From: Pseudomonadota bacterium
GTDB taxonomy: Bacteria > Myxococcota > Bradymonadia > UBA4248
Length of the DNA: 12,948 nucleotides
NCBI GenBank assembly: GCA_017613855.1
Contig: JAGACY010000153.1
Coordinates: forward strand, 1-12,948
Reading direction: 5' to 3'
In this document: positions 1 to 6,249 of the stretch, piece by piece
How positions within the stretch are numbered: position 1 is the stretch's first letter
How the letters are laid out: every line of letters starts with the position of its first letter
The notes under the pieces: generated by a model
The model's database searches: none
Told to the model about the DNA's origin: nothing
The model's input: only the letters and a program-made list of their open reading frames with translations
Position numbers and translations under genes: made by a program

Positions 1-246
1 ACGGACTGTTATCAGGACAGGGATGGTAAGAAAGAAAATCTCAATGGCTCTATCGTCGCTTCATGGGAGATAACATCCAAAGGTGATCCTGAAAATGTCA
101 TGATCACAAAGTCGACGCTTAATAATGAGAGCCTCGAAAAATGTATTACCGACCAAATTAAAACCTGGGAGTTTTACATTCCAGTAGAAGATAAAGTCAC
201 TACGGTCGAATATACATTTGAGTTCGAAGATGTAGAGGAAATGTGA
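1..246 (+). CDS. AgmX/PglI C-terminal domain protein, 3' fragment
   Basis: Reading frame 1 is open from the left edge to the TGA at 244-246 and gives the last 81 residues of a protein whose start lies outside the window. Seen: Cys3 followed by Tyr, a LNGSIV strand, W-x-I-x-x-x-G, K-S-T-L-x-N, a second Cys at K-C-I, and I-K-x-W-x-F followed by a final Y-T-F-E-F strand. The same order (CYE, LNGRVV, W-I-x-x-x-G, ESTIKN, NCV, YWRFP, YPF-x-F) occurs in the next three genes, so this is a fourth, divergent copy of the AgmX/PglI C-terminal domain. In Myxococcus this domain ends the gliding-machinery proteins AgmX (GltJ) and PglI (GltG) and resembles TonB C-termini; it should sit in the periplasm. The fragment lacks the usual FPxPxGG loop and has FYIPVED instead. 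Its N-terminal carrier is unknown. Confidence 0.8.
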   Translation, partial: TDCYQDRDGKKENLNGSIVASWEITSKGDPENVMITKSTLNNESLEKCITDQIKTWEFYIPVEDKVTTVEYTFEFEDVEEM

Positions 247-264
247 GTCCGTTATTGTGGCTTT

Positions 265-290
265 TGACAGTGGGGTTTGCCCCACTGTCA
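265..290 (+). terminator. Perfect 11-bp hairpin after the first gene
   Basis: TGACAGTGGGG pairs perfectly with CCCCACTGTCA around a TTTG loop, starting 19 bases after the stop codon. No T-run follows on the + strand (TGCGGCG comes next) and none on the opposite strand, so it is not a classical intrinsic terminator. It may protect the 3' end of the mRNA or act with Rho. Confidence 0.4.
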
Positions 291-370
291 TGCGGCGCTT
301 CTATTGTTGCTGTAATGATCTATGTCCATAACAAATTCATCATTTACTCGCGATACAGCACGCATTAACA

Positions 371-376
371 AAGGAG
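371..376 (+). promoter_or_regulatory. Ribosome binding site deciding the start at 385
   Basis: AAGGAG lies 8 bases before ATG 385. The in-frame ATG at 322 has no Shine-Dalgarno match, and starting there would put 21 extra residues before the lipoprotein signal. The site therefore favours 385. Confidence 0.8.
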
Positions 377-384
377 AATTCACC

Positions 385-2814
385 ATGTTAACCTATATTC
401 AAACCTTACTGGCCATTTCCATTTCTGTCGTTGCTTTACTTTGGGGATGTACTCAGCAGAAAGAAAAAATAGAAACTGAATCTCAGGTAGATGAAGAAAT
501 ATCAGTGGAGTATGAAACATCTGAACCAGACGAAGCCGATGTGGAAGAAGATGTTGAGGAAGACACGCCTTTTGCAGCCGATGCTGCCCCTTCTGCAAAT
601 ATGGGCATGTCCAAGAGCGAGGCCGTTGGGGCTGCTCAGGCTACGGGTCTATTGGGGCAGGCCAATGCTTTGAATTCGATGGAGCTCGATTGGTCTGACT
701 TCGATGCTTCTGCTCAGGCAGCATCTGCTGGTTACGGCCTCGGTGCCAGTGGTACCGGGGGCGGTGGTGCAGGTATGGGCGGCTTTGGCGCTGGTGGCTT
801 TGGTCCTGGCGGCGGTGGCGGCGGTGGCGGTTACATCGGTGGCTATCAAGCTCCAGAATTTGGCGATCCCTTTGCGGGCTTGAATGAAAATGAATTTCGT
901 TCTTTTCAGCCTAATCAGTTTAAGAATGTCCTCAATTCGCCGTTCTCCACATTTGGAGCCGATGTCGATACTGCCTCTTACAGCATTTTGAGGTACTATA
1001 TTCAAAATCTACATATAGCTCCAATCGATCAGCTTCTTCGTACCGAAGAAATGCTGAACTACTTTAAATACGATTATCCCAATCCCCAAGAAGGTGAGCC
1101 TTTCTCCATGACTACAGAGTTGGTTAATACCCCCTGGAATAAAGGTACTCAGCTGCTGCTCATTGGTATGCAGACTCCGAAGCTGAAAGAAATCCCTCGC
1201 TCGAATATCGTTTATTTAATCGACGTTTCCGGGTCGATGGATGACGAGGATAAGCTTCCGTTTCTCAAGCGTTCCATCATAGAATCGCTCGATAGCTTTA
1301 CCGAAAACGATACAATATCGATCGTGACTTATGCATCGAGTGAAAAGTTGCATTTGAGCGGAGCAAACCCCGTGCGGGATAGAAAAATAATAGAAGCAAC
1401 CGTAAATGCCCTTGTGGCTGATGGTAGTACCTATGGCGAACGTGGTCTCGAGATGGCCTACGAACAAGCCGCCAAATATTTCATTCCCGGTGGCAACAAC
1501 CGCATCATCATGGGGACGGACGGCGACCTCAATGTCGGCATTTCGAGCGAAAATGAACTCAAGGCCTATGTCGAGCAAAAACGTAAAAATGGAATTTTCC
1601 TTTCTATCCTGGGGTTCGGTTGGGGAAATCTCAAGGATAACCGCATGGAAGCATTGGCTGACAATGGCAATGGCAGTTATCATTATATTGATACAATTAA
1701 TGAAGCAAAACGCGTCCTCATTGAAGACCGCGAATCGACGCTCTTTACTGTTGCCAAAGATGTCAAATTCCAAATTGACTTCAATCCTTCTAAAGTCAAG
1801 GGATATCGCCTCATCGGCTATGAAACCCGAAAACTCAACACCGAAGATTTTAAAGATGACAAAAAAGACGGTGGTGAAATTGGGGCCAATCAGCAAATGA
1901 CTGTACTCTATGAAATCGTCCCTGCTGGCTCCAATATCAAAGTTGAGAAAACTATAAGCACTTACCAAAAAATCGAGAGTGTGCCCAGCGAGGATCTTGC
2001 AACACTCGCGGTGCGTTACAAAAAGCCTGACGAAAATACCAGTCAGGAGATCAAACATGTTATTACGTCGCAGGTGAGTACTCAGATGTCCGAAAATATT
2101 CAGTTCGCGGCAGCCGTTGCCGAAGTCGGCATGCTGTTGAATCACTCCGATTTTAAAGGCTCATCGACGTACGAAAGTGCTCGAAAACTTCTCGAACCGC
2201 TCACGAGTGTTGAATCTGACCTTTATCGGATTGAATTCCTCGAAATGGTAAAACAACTGCCCACTTTGGTTTCTTTAGCTGAAAAACAAAAGAGAGAACG
2301 GGAGAAACAGGAAAGAGAATATAAAAAACAAATGGAGGAACAGGAAAGAGCATACAAAAAGCAAATGGAGGAACGTAAAAAATTATATAAAAAACAGCTG
2401 GAAACATGTGAAAGAGAATCTAAAAGACATCCTGAAAAATATGCCACTCCCAAAATCGTTATGAAAAAACCAGATGTTACTGGCGCGATCGATAAACGTA
2501 TTATCCAAAAGGTCGTTCGTCAGCACACCGGTGAGCTTCGTGCCTGTTACGAAAGAGAATTGAATAAGATCAAAGGTCTCAATGGTCGTGTCGTGCTGGA
2601 TTGGATCATATCTCCACAGGGAGCTGTGAAAACGGCCATTGTTAAAGAATCGACCATCAAAAACAAGAATGTCGAAAATTGCGTTGTTAACTCGGTTAAA
2701 TACTGGAGATTTCCTCCACCCAAAGGCGGCGGTATGGCTCAGGTAGAATATCCATTTGAATTTAAGCTTGAACCTCAGTCTTGCTCAGATTTCTACAATA
2801 TTGATACATGGTAG
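385..2814 (+). CDS. YfbK-type VWA lipoprotein with appended AgmX/PglI domain
   Basis: 809 residues. Residues 1-22 form a lipoprotein signal ending L-L-W-G-C (Cys22); with the 385 start the n-region has no Lys or Arg, which is unusual. An acidic stretch (about 26-60) leads to a block of Ala, Ser and Gly (75-154) shared with the gene at 3245. Residues about 160-270 resemble the VWA N-terminal domain of YfbK-type proteins. The VWA domain follows with a complete metal site: DVSGSM at 280-285 (Asp280, Ser282, Ser284), Thr349 in DGSTYG and Asp379 in GTDGDLN. The DUF3520-like region (about 450-620) contains LATLAVRYK and a FAAAVAEVGMLL motif. Residues 632-686 are five 11-residue charged helix repeats, and 703-795 are an AgmX/PglI domain with its two Cys (RACYE, ENCV). 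Family members normally stop after DUF3520, so the helix and AgmX domain are additions. Likely role: outer-membrane-anchored, metal-dependent protein binding in the periplasm; the partner is unknown. The domain calls are firm, the function is inferred. Confidence 0.9.
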   Translation: MLTYIQTLLAISISVVALLWGCTQQKEKIETESQVDEEISVEYETSEPDEADVEEDVEEDTPFAADAAPSANMGMSKSEAVGAAQATGLLGQANALNSMELDWSDFDASAQAASAGYGLGASGTGGGGAGMGGFGAGGFGPGGGGGGGGYIGGYQAPEFGDPFAGLNENEFRSFQPNQFKNVLNSPFSTFGADVDTASYSILRYYIQNLHIAPIDQLLRTEEMLNYFKYDYPNPQEGEPFSMTTELVNTPWNKGTQLLLIGMQTPKLKEIPRSNIVYLIDVSGSMDDEDKLPFLKRSIIESLDSFTENDTISIVTYASSEKLHLSGANPVRDRKIIEATVNALVADGSTYGERGLEMAYEQAAKYFIPGGNNRIIMGTDGDLNVGISSENELKAYVEQKRKNGIFLSILGFGWGNLKDNRMEALADNGNGSYHYIDTINEAKRVLIEDRESTLFTVAKDVKFQIDFNPSKVKGYRLIGYETRKLNTEDFKDDKKDGGEIGANQQMTVLYEIVPAGSNIKVEKTISTYQKIESVPSEDLATLAVRYKKPDENTSQEIKHVITSQVSTQMSENIQFAAAVAEVGMLLNHSDFKGSSTYESARKLLEPLTSVESDLYRIEFLEMVKQLPTLVSLAEKQKREREKQEREYKKQMEEQERAYKKQMEERKKLYKKQLETCERESKRHPEKYATPKIVMKKPDVTGAIDKRIIQKVVRQHTGELRACYERELNKIKGLNGRVVLDWIISPQGAVKTAIVKESTIKNKNVENCVVNSVKYWRFPPPKGGGMAQVEYPFEFKLEPQSCSDFYNIDTW
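2278..2442 (+). repeat. Five 33-bp repeats encoding 11-residue helix units
   Basis: Units start at 2278, 2311, 2344, 2377 and 2410, each exactly 33 bases. The proteins are AEKQKREREKQ, EREYKKQMEEQ, ERAYKKQMEER, KKLYKKQLETC and ERESKRHPEKY. Units 2 and 3 are nearly the same at the DNA level; the first and last are degenerate. An 11-residue period fits a right-handed coiled coil or a rigid single charged helix, acting as a spacer between the VWA/DUF3520 part and the AgmX domain. Confidence 0.85.
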
Positions 2815-2864
2815 AATAATAACAATATCAATATGATGATATAATCAAATCATCGCTTAACCGA

Positions 2865-2960
2865 GCCCCGAAGGGGCGAAATGTCACAGCCCGGGGTGAG
2901 CCCGAAGGGCATAACCCCGGGGAAAGAAATTCCACCTATAAAATCACCCTGAAGGGGTGA
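2865..2960 (+). repeat. Array of three GAA-loop hairpins
   Basis: Three GC-rich palindromes in a 318-base gap. First: GCCCC-GAA-GGGGC at 2865-2877. Second: outer arms CCCGGGGT (2890-2897) and ACCCCGGG (2914-2921) enclosing GCCC-GAA-GGGC (2900-2910). Third: TCACCCT-GAA-GGGGTGA at 2944-2960 with one G-T pair. All three have a GAA loop, and the first and third share the string CCCyGAAGGGGyGAAA. No T-run follows, so they are not simple terminators. Similar modular palindromes are scattered through intergenic DNA of several phyla (recalled, not searched). The flanks of the gap (2815-2864 and 2961-3045) are AT-rich and hold nothing else that I recognise. Confidence 0.75.
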
Positions 2961-3045
2961 AACTGAAAAAAATATAATAATAGAATGCAGTAACTCAAGC
3001 TGCAGCGCTTAATAACAGCTGCAATCATAACTTTGATACTTAGTT

Positions 3046-3071
3046 TGGCAATGCTCGTGGTGGCATTGTCA
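3046..3071 (+). other. Hairpin flanked by direct repeats
   Basis: TGGCAATGC (3046-3054) pairs with GCATTGTCA (3063-3071) with one G-T pair and an 8-base loop. The 10-mer TCATAACTTT occurs at 3025-3034 and again at 3069-3078, bracketing the hairpin. It lies upstream of the AgmX/FHA-like gene, so a role in its leader is possible; no function is shown. Confidence 0.4.
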
Positions 3072-3132
3072 TAACTTTACATAGCTAGGAACGCAACAAA
3101 TTCAACAACGATGAAATTCAGGAAGGAAGACT

Positions 3133-3204
3133 ATGAAACTGAGAAAACGATTTCTTGGTCAGCTTCCCCAGTTGGGGAGGGCTGGTAATTCAACAAACAC
3201 CTGA
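3133..3204 (+). CDS. 23-codon ORF with strong RBS, out of frame with next gene
   Basis: ATG 3133 follows GGAAGGAAG (3121-3129) at good spacing and encodes MKLRKRFLGQLPQLGRAGNS then TNT before TGA 3202-3204. It is in frame 1, while the following 527-residue gene is in frame 2; frame 2 has stops at 3134 and 3140 and is then open from 3143. This is either a leader peptide or the original N-terminus of the large gene cut off by a small indel between about 3143 and 3202. The basic MKLRKR start would suit a cytoplasmic N-terminus. I cannot separate the two readings from the sequence. Confidence 0.35.
   Translation: MKLRKRFLGQLPQLGRAGNSTNT
3163..3180 (+). promoter_or_regulatory. Hairpin inside the 23-codon ORF
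   Basis: CTTCCCC (3163-3169) pairs with GGGGAGG (3174-3180), with one T-G pair and an AGTT loop. It sits within the short ORF and 55 bases before the RBS at 3235. Ribosomes on the short ORF would open it, so it could link the two translation events. This is inference only. Confidence 0.3.
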
Positions 3205-3234
3205 ACGTTCGCAAGACAAGGTTCAGGTCTTTAT

Positions 3235-3239
3235 GGAGG
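3235..3239 (+). promoter_or_regulatory. Ribosome binding site favouring the start at 3245
   Basis: GGAGG lies 5 bases before ATG 3245 and 8 before ATG 3248. The longest open frame could begin at TTG 3155, which has no visible RBS, or at ATG 3233, which has only a weak AGG. The site makes 3245 the best-supported start. Confidence 0.55.
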
Positions 3240-3244
3240 GTCAA

Positions 3245-4828
3245 ATGATGAACTTCGGAATGGTTGATTCAGAATCTGGAACACTCCAGGTCTCTGAAAA
3301 CAGTATTGGGCCCGCGCATGTGCCGAAACCACCCGCCAATGGGTTTTCTGCAAATGCCCCCGGTGCTTCTCGTTTCCTGGCTAAAACTCCGGTAACAACG
3401 ATTATCAAAAAGAAAAAACGTCCTGTTACCTTTGAACGGCGTTTCCTGTCTGCCCGAGGCAAATCTGGCAATTGCAAGCTGGAAGTCGCTATGGTCTGGC
3501 GCAATACGGTTCTCAGCATCGATCAATACGATGCTAAGAATGGCAGCACGATTACGGTTGGCTCAGATCAGACGTGCGACTATAAACTTGCGCTCGATAA
3601 GTCCAGTAAAATTGCGGTGGCGCAGTGTGTCGGCAACACCTGGGAGCTGCTCTTTAACAATGCATACGATGGCTTTGTCCTCGTCGGCGATAATAAAATC
3701 GCTTTTAAAGATGCCAGCTCTGCGGATTTCCGTACGCCCAGTGCCAGCGTGCCGGTTGCTCCGGGCTCACTCGCCTGTGAGATGACCGGGCAGACGCGCG
3801 CTAAATTTGTATTTGGTGAAGTCTCGATTCTCGTGCACTTCGTCGATGCCGTTCCTTATGCTGCGCCTCTGTTCAGCCTGTCTTCGTCCAATTACGGCGG
3901 CTTAGCAGCTTCACTTCTCATTCACTTCGCCCTTTTCTCGGTCATCCTGTTTGCTACCAACCGAGCCGATGCGCTCATGGTCGATCGAATTCTCAATACG
4001 TCGAGGTTTGCCGTCGTCGTCGAAGAACCGGTCGCCGAAGACATCCAGGAAGACATTCCCGAAGAGGTCGAACCCGAAGAGGAAGATCCTCAGGATGAGG
4101 TTGAACTGACTAAGGATGCGCCCGATACCCCATTTGCTGCCAATACGGCTGCCAATGATGCCTCTACCCCCGGCAGCGGCATGTCCAAAGGCGAAGCCAT
4201 TGGTGCTGCTCAGGCCACGGGCCTTTTGGCTCAGGCCAATGCCATGAACTCAATGCTGGCTGTCGGCAATGCCATGGATCTCGATAACCTCGATTGGTCG
4301 AGCTTCGATGCCAATGCACAGGCAGCATTTGCCGGTTATGGTCTCGGTGCGAGCGGTACTGGCGGCGGCGGTGCCGGAATGGGCGGCTATGGCGCTGGTG
4401 GCTTTGGCCCTAATGGCGGTGGCGGCGGCGGCGCTATCCGCACTGCTTCCCAGGGGTACAATGCAAATCTTGGCGTCAAAGGCGAGGCTCGTCCTCAGGT
4501 CAAGATGAAAAACCCCGAAGTCACGGGTGCGCTCGACAAACGTATCATTCAAAAGGTCGTTCGTCAGCACTCTGGCGAGCTTCGCGCATGCTACGAAAAA
4601 GAATTGAACAAAATCAAAGGCCTTAACGGCCGTGTCGTACTTTACTGGCTCATTTCTCCGCAGGGGTCCGTGACAAAGGCCCTTGTTAAGGAATCGACCA
4701 TTAAAAACAAAAACGTCGAAAATTGTGTCGCGAACTCGGTTAAATACTGGCGATTCCCCGCTCCCAAAGGTGGTGGCATCGTCGCTATCGAATACCCGTT
4801 CGTATTTGAAGCCGGTAGCAATAATTAA
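3245..4828 (+). CDS. AgmX/PglI-family inner-membrane protein with FHA-like N-terminus
   Basis: 527 residues from ATG 3245. Residues 77-155 (beginning CKLEVAMVW, with TVGSDQTCDYKL) look like an FHA-type beta domain of the kind found at the front of many AgmX-like proteins; the fold is inferred. One membrane helix spans about 220-238 (LAASLLIHFALFSVILFAT) and is followed by Asn-Arg. A very acidic linker (about 258-300) leads to a block at 313-395 (MSKGEAIGAAQATGLL, LDWSSFDANAQAA, then poly-Gly) shared with the VWA lipoprotein. The AgmX/PglI domain is at about 431-522 with RACYE and ENCV cysteines and YWRFPAPKGGG. Likely topology: sensing domain in the cytoplasm, TonB-like tail in the periplasm, perhaps carrying a signal or force between membranes. 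It lacks the zinc-ribbon start of Myxococcus AgmX/GltJ. An out-of-frame strong start lies upstream at 3133, so the true N-terminus is uncertain. A UUCG-loop terminator follows. Confidence 0.85.
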   Translation: MMNFGMVDSESGTLQVSENSIGPAHVPKPPANGFSANAPGASRFLAKTPVTTIIKKKKRPVTFERRFLSARGKSGNCKLEVAMVWRNTVLSIDQYDAKNGSTITVGSDQTCDYKLALDKSSKIAVAQCVGNTWELLFNNAYDGFVLVGDNKIAFKDASSADFRTPSASVPVAPGSLACEMTGQTRAKFVFGEVSILVHFVDAVPYAAPLFSLSSSNYGGLAASLLIHFALFSVILFATNRADALMVDRILNTSRFAVVVEEPVAEDIQEDIPEEVEPEEEDPQDEVELTKDAPDTPFAANTAANDASTPGSGMSKGEAIGAAQATGLLAQANAMNSMLAVGNAMDLDNLDWSSFDANAQAAFAGYGLGASGTGGGGAGMGGYGAGGFGPNGGGGGGAIRTASQGYNANLGVKGEARPQVKMKNPEVTGALDKRIIQKVVRQHSGELRACYEKELNKIKGLNGRVVLYWLISPQGSVTKALVKESTIKNKNVENCVANSVKYWRFPAPKGGGIVAIEYPFVFEAGSNN

Positions 4829-4845
4829 TTCGATGGTTTGAATCT

Positions 4846-4868
4846 GCGCCCTTCGGGGCGCTTTTTTT
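4846..4868 (+). terminator. Intrinsic terminator with TTCG tetraloop
   Basis: GCGCCC (4846-4851) pairs with GGGCGC (4856-4861) around TTCG, followed at once by seven T (4862-4868). It lies 18 bases after the stop of the AgmX/FHA-like gene and is a classical intrinsic terminator. Confidence 0.9.
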
Positions 4869-4877
4869 GTCTTTGTT

Positions 4878-4914
4878 CCGCTGCTATCTGCCCTTCGGGC
4901 AGATACGCTTGCGG
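4878..4914 (+). repeat. Bulged TAT/ATA hairpin, copy 1
   Basis: TATCTGCCC (4885-4893) pairs perfectly with GGGCAGATA (4897-4905) around TTC. Next come an unpaired C (4906) and the pair GC/GC (4883-4884 with 4907-4908). After a small internal loop, CCGC (4878-4881) pairs with GCGG (4911-4914). The pattern GC-TAT…ATA-C-GC recurs at 11386-11564. Confidence 0.7.
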
Positions 4915-4919
4915 CAAGC

Positions 4920-4946
4920 CGCCTATTGCATACGGCGACTTTTTTT
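4920..4946 (+). terminator. Second terminator-like hairpin, also TAT/ATA copy 2
   Basis: CGCC-TAT (4920-4926), loop TGC, ATA (4930-4932), unpaired C4933, then GGCG (4934-4937), followed by AC and seven T (4940-4946). The stem carries the same TAT/ATA plus bulged C as copy 1, so a repeat-family hairpin seems to serve as a second terminator behind the one at 4846. Confidence 0.65.
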
Positions 4947-5021
4947 GTCAGCACTATACAAAATCCAGGCAAAATGATATGGCACGTCTGCTTGGCTTTT
5001 TGAATTTTAAAGGATAGTTTT

Positions 5022-5624
5022 ATGAAAATACAGTCACTTCTCTGGATTGCAGTAATCGTTGTTTTAAGTATTTGCGGATGCAGGAAATCCAGTGATATTG
5101 AGGTGAATTCACTTCCAAAAGATCAATCAGCATCGCTCGAACAGGGGCAAAGTGAACAGCAGGCAACGAATGCTGAACTAAACGAATCAGCCGAAGTGAA
5201 GGAATCTGTTGCACAAGACAGTGCTCCAGCAACGGATGATCCCGATTCGTCAGAGGAAGATGTCGAAGCTGCCGACAATGACGGTCCACTTCATGGTGAA
5301 CTCAACAAACGCACAATACAGAAAATCGTTCGTAAGCACTCAGATGAAATTCGCGCATGCTTCGAAAAAGACATCGATAAAATCCCTTATACCGGCGGCA
5401 GGCTTATTTATGTGATGAAATGGACAATATTGGAAACAGGGAAAGTAACTGATTCAACCTGTACAGATGTGTCCTATGAAAATAAGAACAAACGAGAAAT
5501 TTACAATGAAAATATCGAAAATTGTTTAATCAGCTCCATCAATGATTGGAGGTTCCCTTCTCCAAGGGGCGGCAGAGTTAGTATTGATTATCCGTTCGTA
5601 TTTGACTCTGATGACAACTCATAG
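5022..5624 (+). CDS. Small AgmX/PglI-domain lipoprotein
   Basis: 200 residues. The start is set by AAAGGA (5009-5014), 7 bases before ATG 5022. MKIQSLLWIAVIVVLSICGC is a lipoprotein signal with Cys20 as the likely lipidated residue; the next residues are Arg-Lys, with no Asp at +2, so outer-membrane sorting is expected by the enterobacterial rule. Residues 21-90 are an acidic, low-complexity tether rich in Glu, Ser and Asp. Residues about 94-195 form the AgmX/PglI domain: LNKRTIQKIVRKHSDEIRAC, then a W-x-I-x-x-x-G turn, the second Cys in NIENC, and DWRFPSPRGG followed by YPFVF. It is more divergent than the two upstream copies, with an inserted segment rich in Lys, Asn and Glu before ENC. It is the minimal form of the module, an outer-membrane-tethered tail that could pair with or compete against the tail of the inner-membrane protein upstream. 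Confidence 0.88.
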   Translation: MKIQSLLWIAVIVVLSICGCRKSSDIEVNSLPKDQSASLEQGQSEQQATNAELNESAEVKESVAQDSAPATDDPDSSEEDVEAADNDGPLHGELNKRTIQKIVRKHSDEIRACFEKDIDKIPYTGGRLIYVMKWTILETGKVTDSTCTDVSYENKNKREIYNENIENCLISSINDWRFPSPRGGRVSIDYPFVFDSDDNS

Positions 5625-5651
5625 AAAGACGAAATAAAGCTAGGTTAATTT

Positions 5652-5674
5652 GCGCTCTTTCGGGGGCGCGTTTT
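5652..5674 (+). terminator. Probable weak terminator
   Basis: GCGCTC (5652-5657) pairs with GGGCGC (5664-5669), with one T-G pair and a 6-base loop, then G and four T (5671-5674). It sits 27 bases after the stop at 5624. The short T-run makes it weaker than the one at 4846. Confidence 0.5.
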
Positions 5675-6151
5675 GGGGGGGCAAGGCTCCTTTGCACAAC
5701 CATAAAAAACAGTATATCTAATTTTCGTTAAACAGCATTTTGTATGCCCGGTAGGTATATTCGCTTTATGAGTGAGAGGTGTATAAAAACTGACATGGCC
5801 AGGGACACTCTGAATTTACGCAATATCGCAGCCAGCGAAGGCATTTGCCACTCGAAGATATAAGTTACATCCAGAAGTGTATCATTGTGTATCATGGTAA
5901 TGATTATAGCCCAAAATATTAAAAATTATTGTCACCCTGCCTTTCTTAATGAACAATGCATTCGAATTCGCAAAACATAAGAAAACGTAATGGAATTGTT
6001 TGGAATGAAAAAATCCCACTCCATACCAGCGAACGCAAACGTATAATATTCATCGGAAAATAGTGTGGATTTCAAAAGGCACAGCCCTTTTGCGGTGTCT
6101 GGGGCAGAGTCCCGGCTGAATAGTTACAAAAAAAATTATAATAAAAAAATC
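5675..6151. other. Long non-coding gap
   Basis: No convincing gene lies here. A 39-codon ORF (5744-5863) lacks a ribosome binding site. The sequence is AT-rich with a GC-rich island at about 6073-6114. I see no tRNA, no IS end and no inverted repeat pair bounding the gap. It could hold an untranslated leader or regulatory RNA for the large gene that follows. Confidence 0.5.
6073..6092 (+). other. Hairpin in the GC-rich island
   Basis: CAAAAGG (6073-6079) pairs with CCTTTTG (6086-6092) around a 6-base loop. It is followed by GC-rich sequence containing GGGGCAGAGTCCC. It stands out from the AT-rich surroundings; function unknown. Confidence 0.4.
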
Positions 6152-6180
6152 TTTAATTGGCTAGGAGATAAATGTATAAT
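6152..6180 (+). promoter_or_regulatory. Candidate sigma-70-type promoter for the 1707-residue gene
   Basis: TATAAT at 6175-6180 matches the -10 consensus exactly. A weak -35 (TTTAAT, 6152-6157) is 17 bases upstream. Transcription would start near 6187, giving a leader of about 63 bases. Another TATAAT occurs at 6137-6142 without a recognisable -35. Confidence 0.45.
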
Positions 6181-6199
6181 ACCTGCGCAATTTAATAAG

Positions 6200-6225
6200 G
6201 ACGGCTGAATAAGCTGATGGCCGTC
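6200..6225 (+). promoter_or_regulatory. Leader hairpin before the 1707-residue gene
   Basis: GACGGC (6200-6205) pairs with GCCGTC (6220-6225) over a 14-base loop. It would be in the mRNA leader if the 6175 promoter is used, ending 16 bases before the RBS at 6242. It may tune translation; no known riboswitch is recognised. Confidence 0.35.
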
Positions 6226-6249
6226 AGTCACGCATTCCCTTGGAGGATT

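Noticed and set aside
1216..2145. 309-codon minus-strand ORF inside the VWA gene
   Set aside because: It overlaps clear VWA and DUF3520-like motifs on the + strand and has no family features of its own.
2865..2960. CRISPR array
   Set aside because: The palindromes differ in length and stem, spacing is uneven, and there are only three.
3025..3078. Direct repeats TCATAACTTT as target-site duplication of a small mobile element
   Set aside because: The insert between them is only 34 bases and has no terminal inverted repeats of a known element.
5744..5863. A 39-codon ORF whose end (LRNIAASEGICHSKI) recalls a helix-turn-helix of a transposase or regulator
   Set aside because: No ribosome binding site, very short, no further family motif before or after the stop; chance similarity cannot be excluded.
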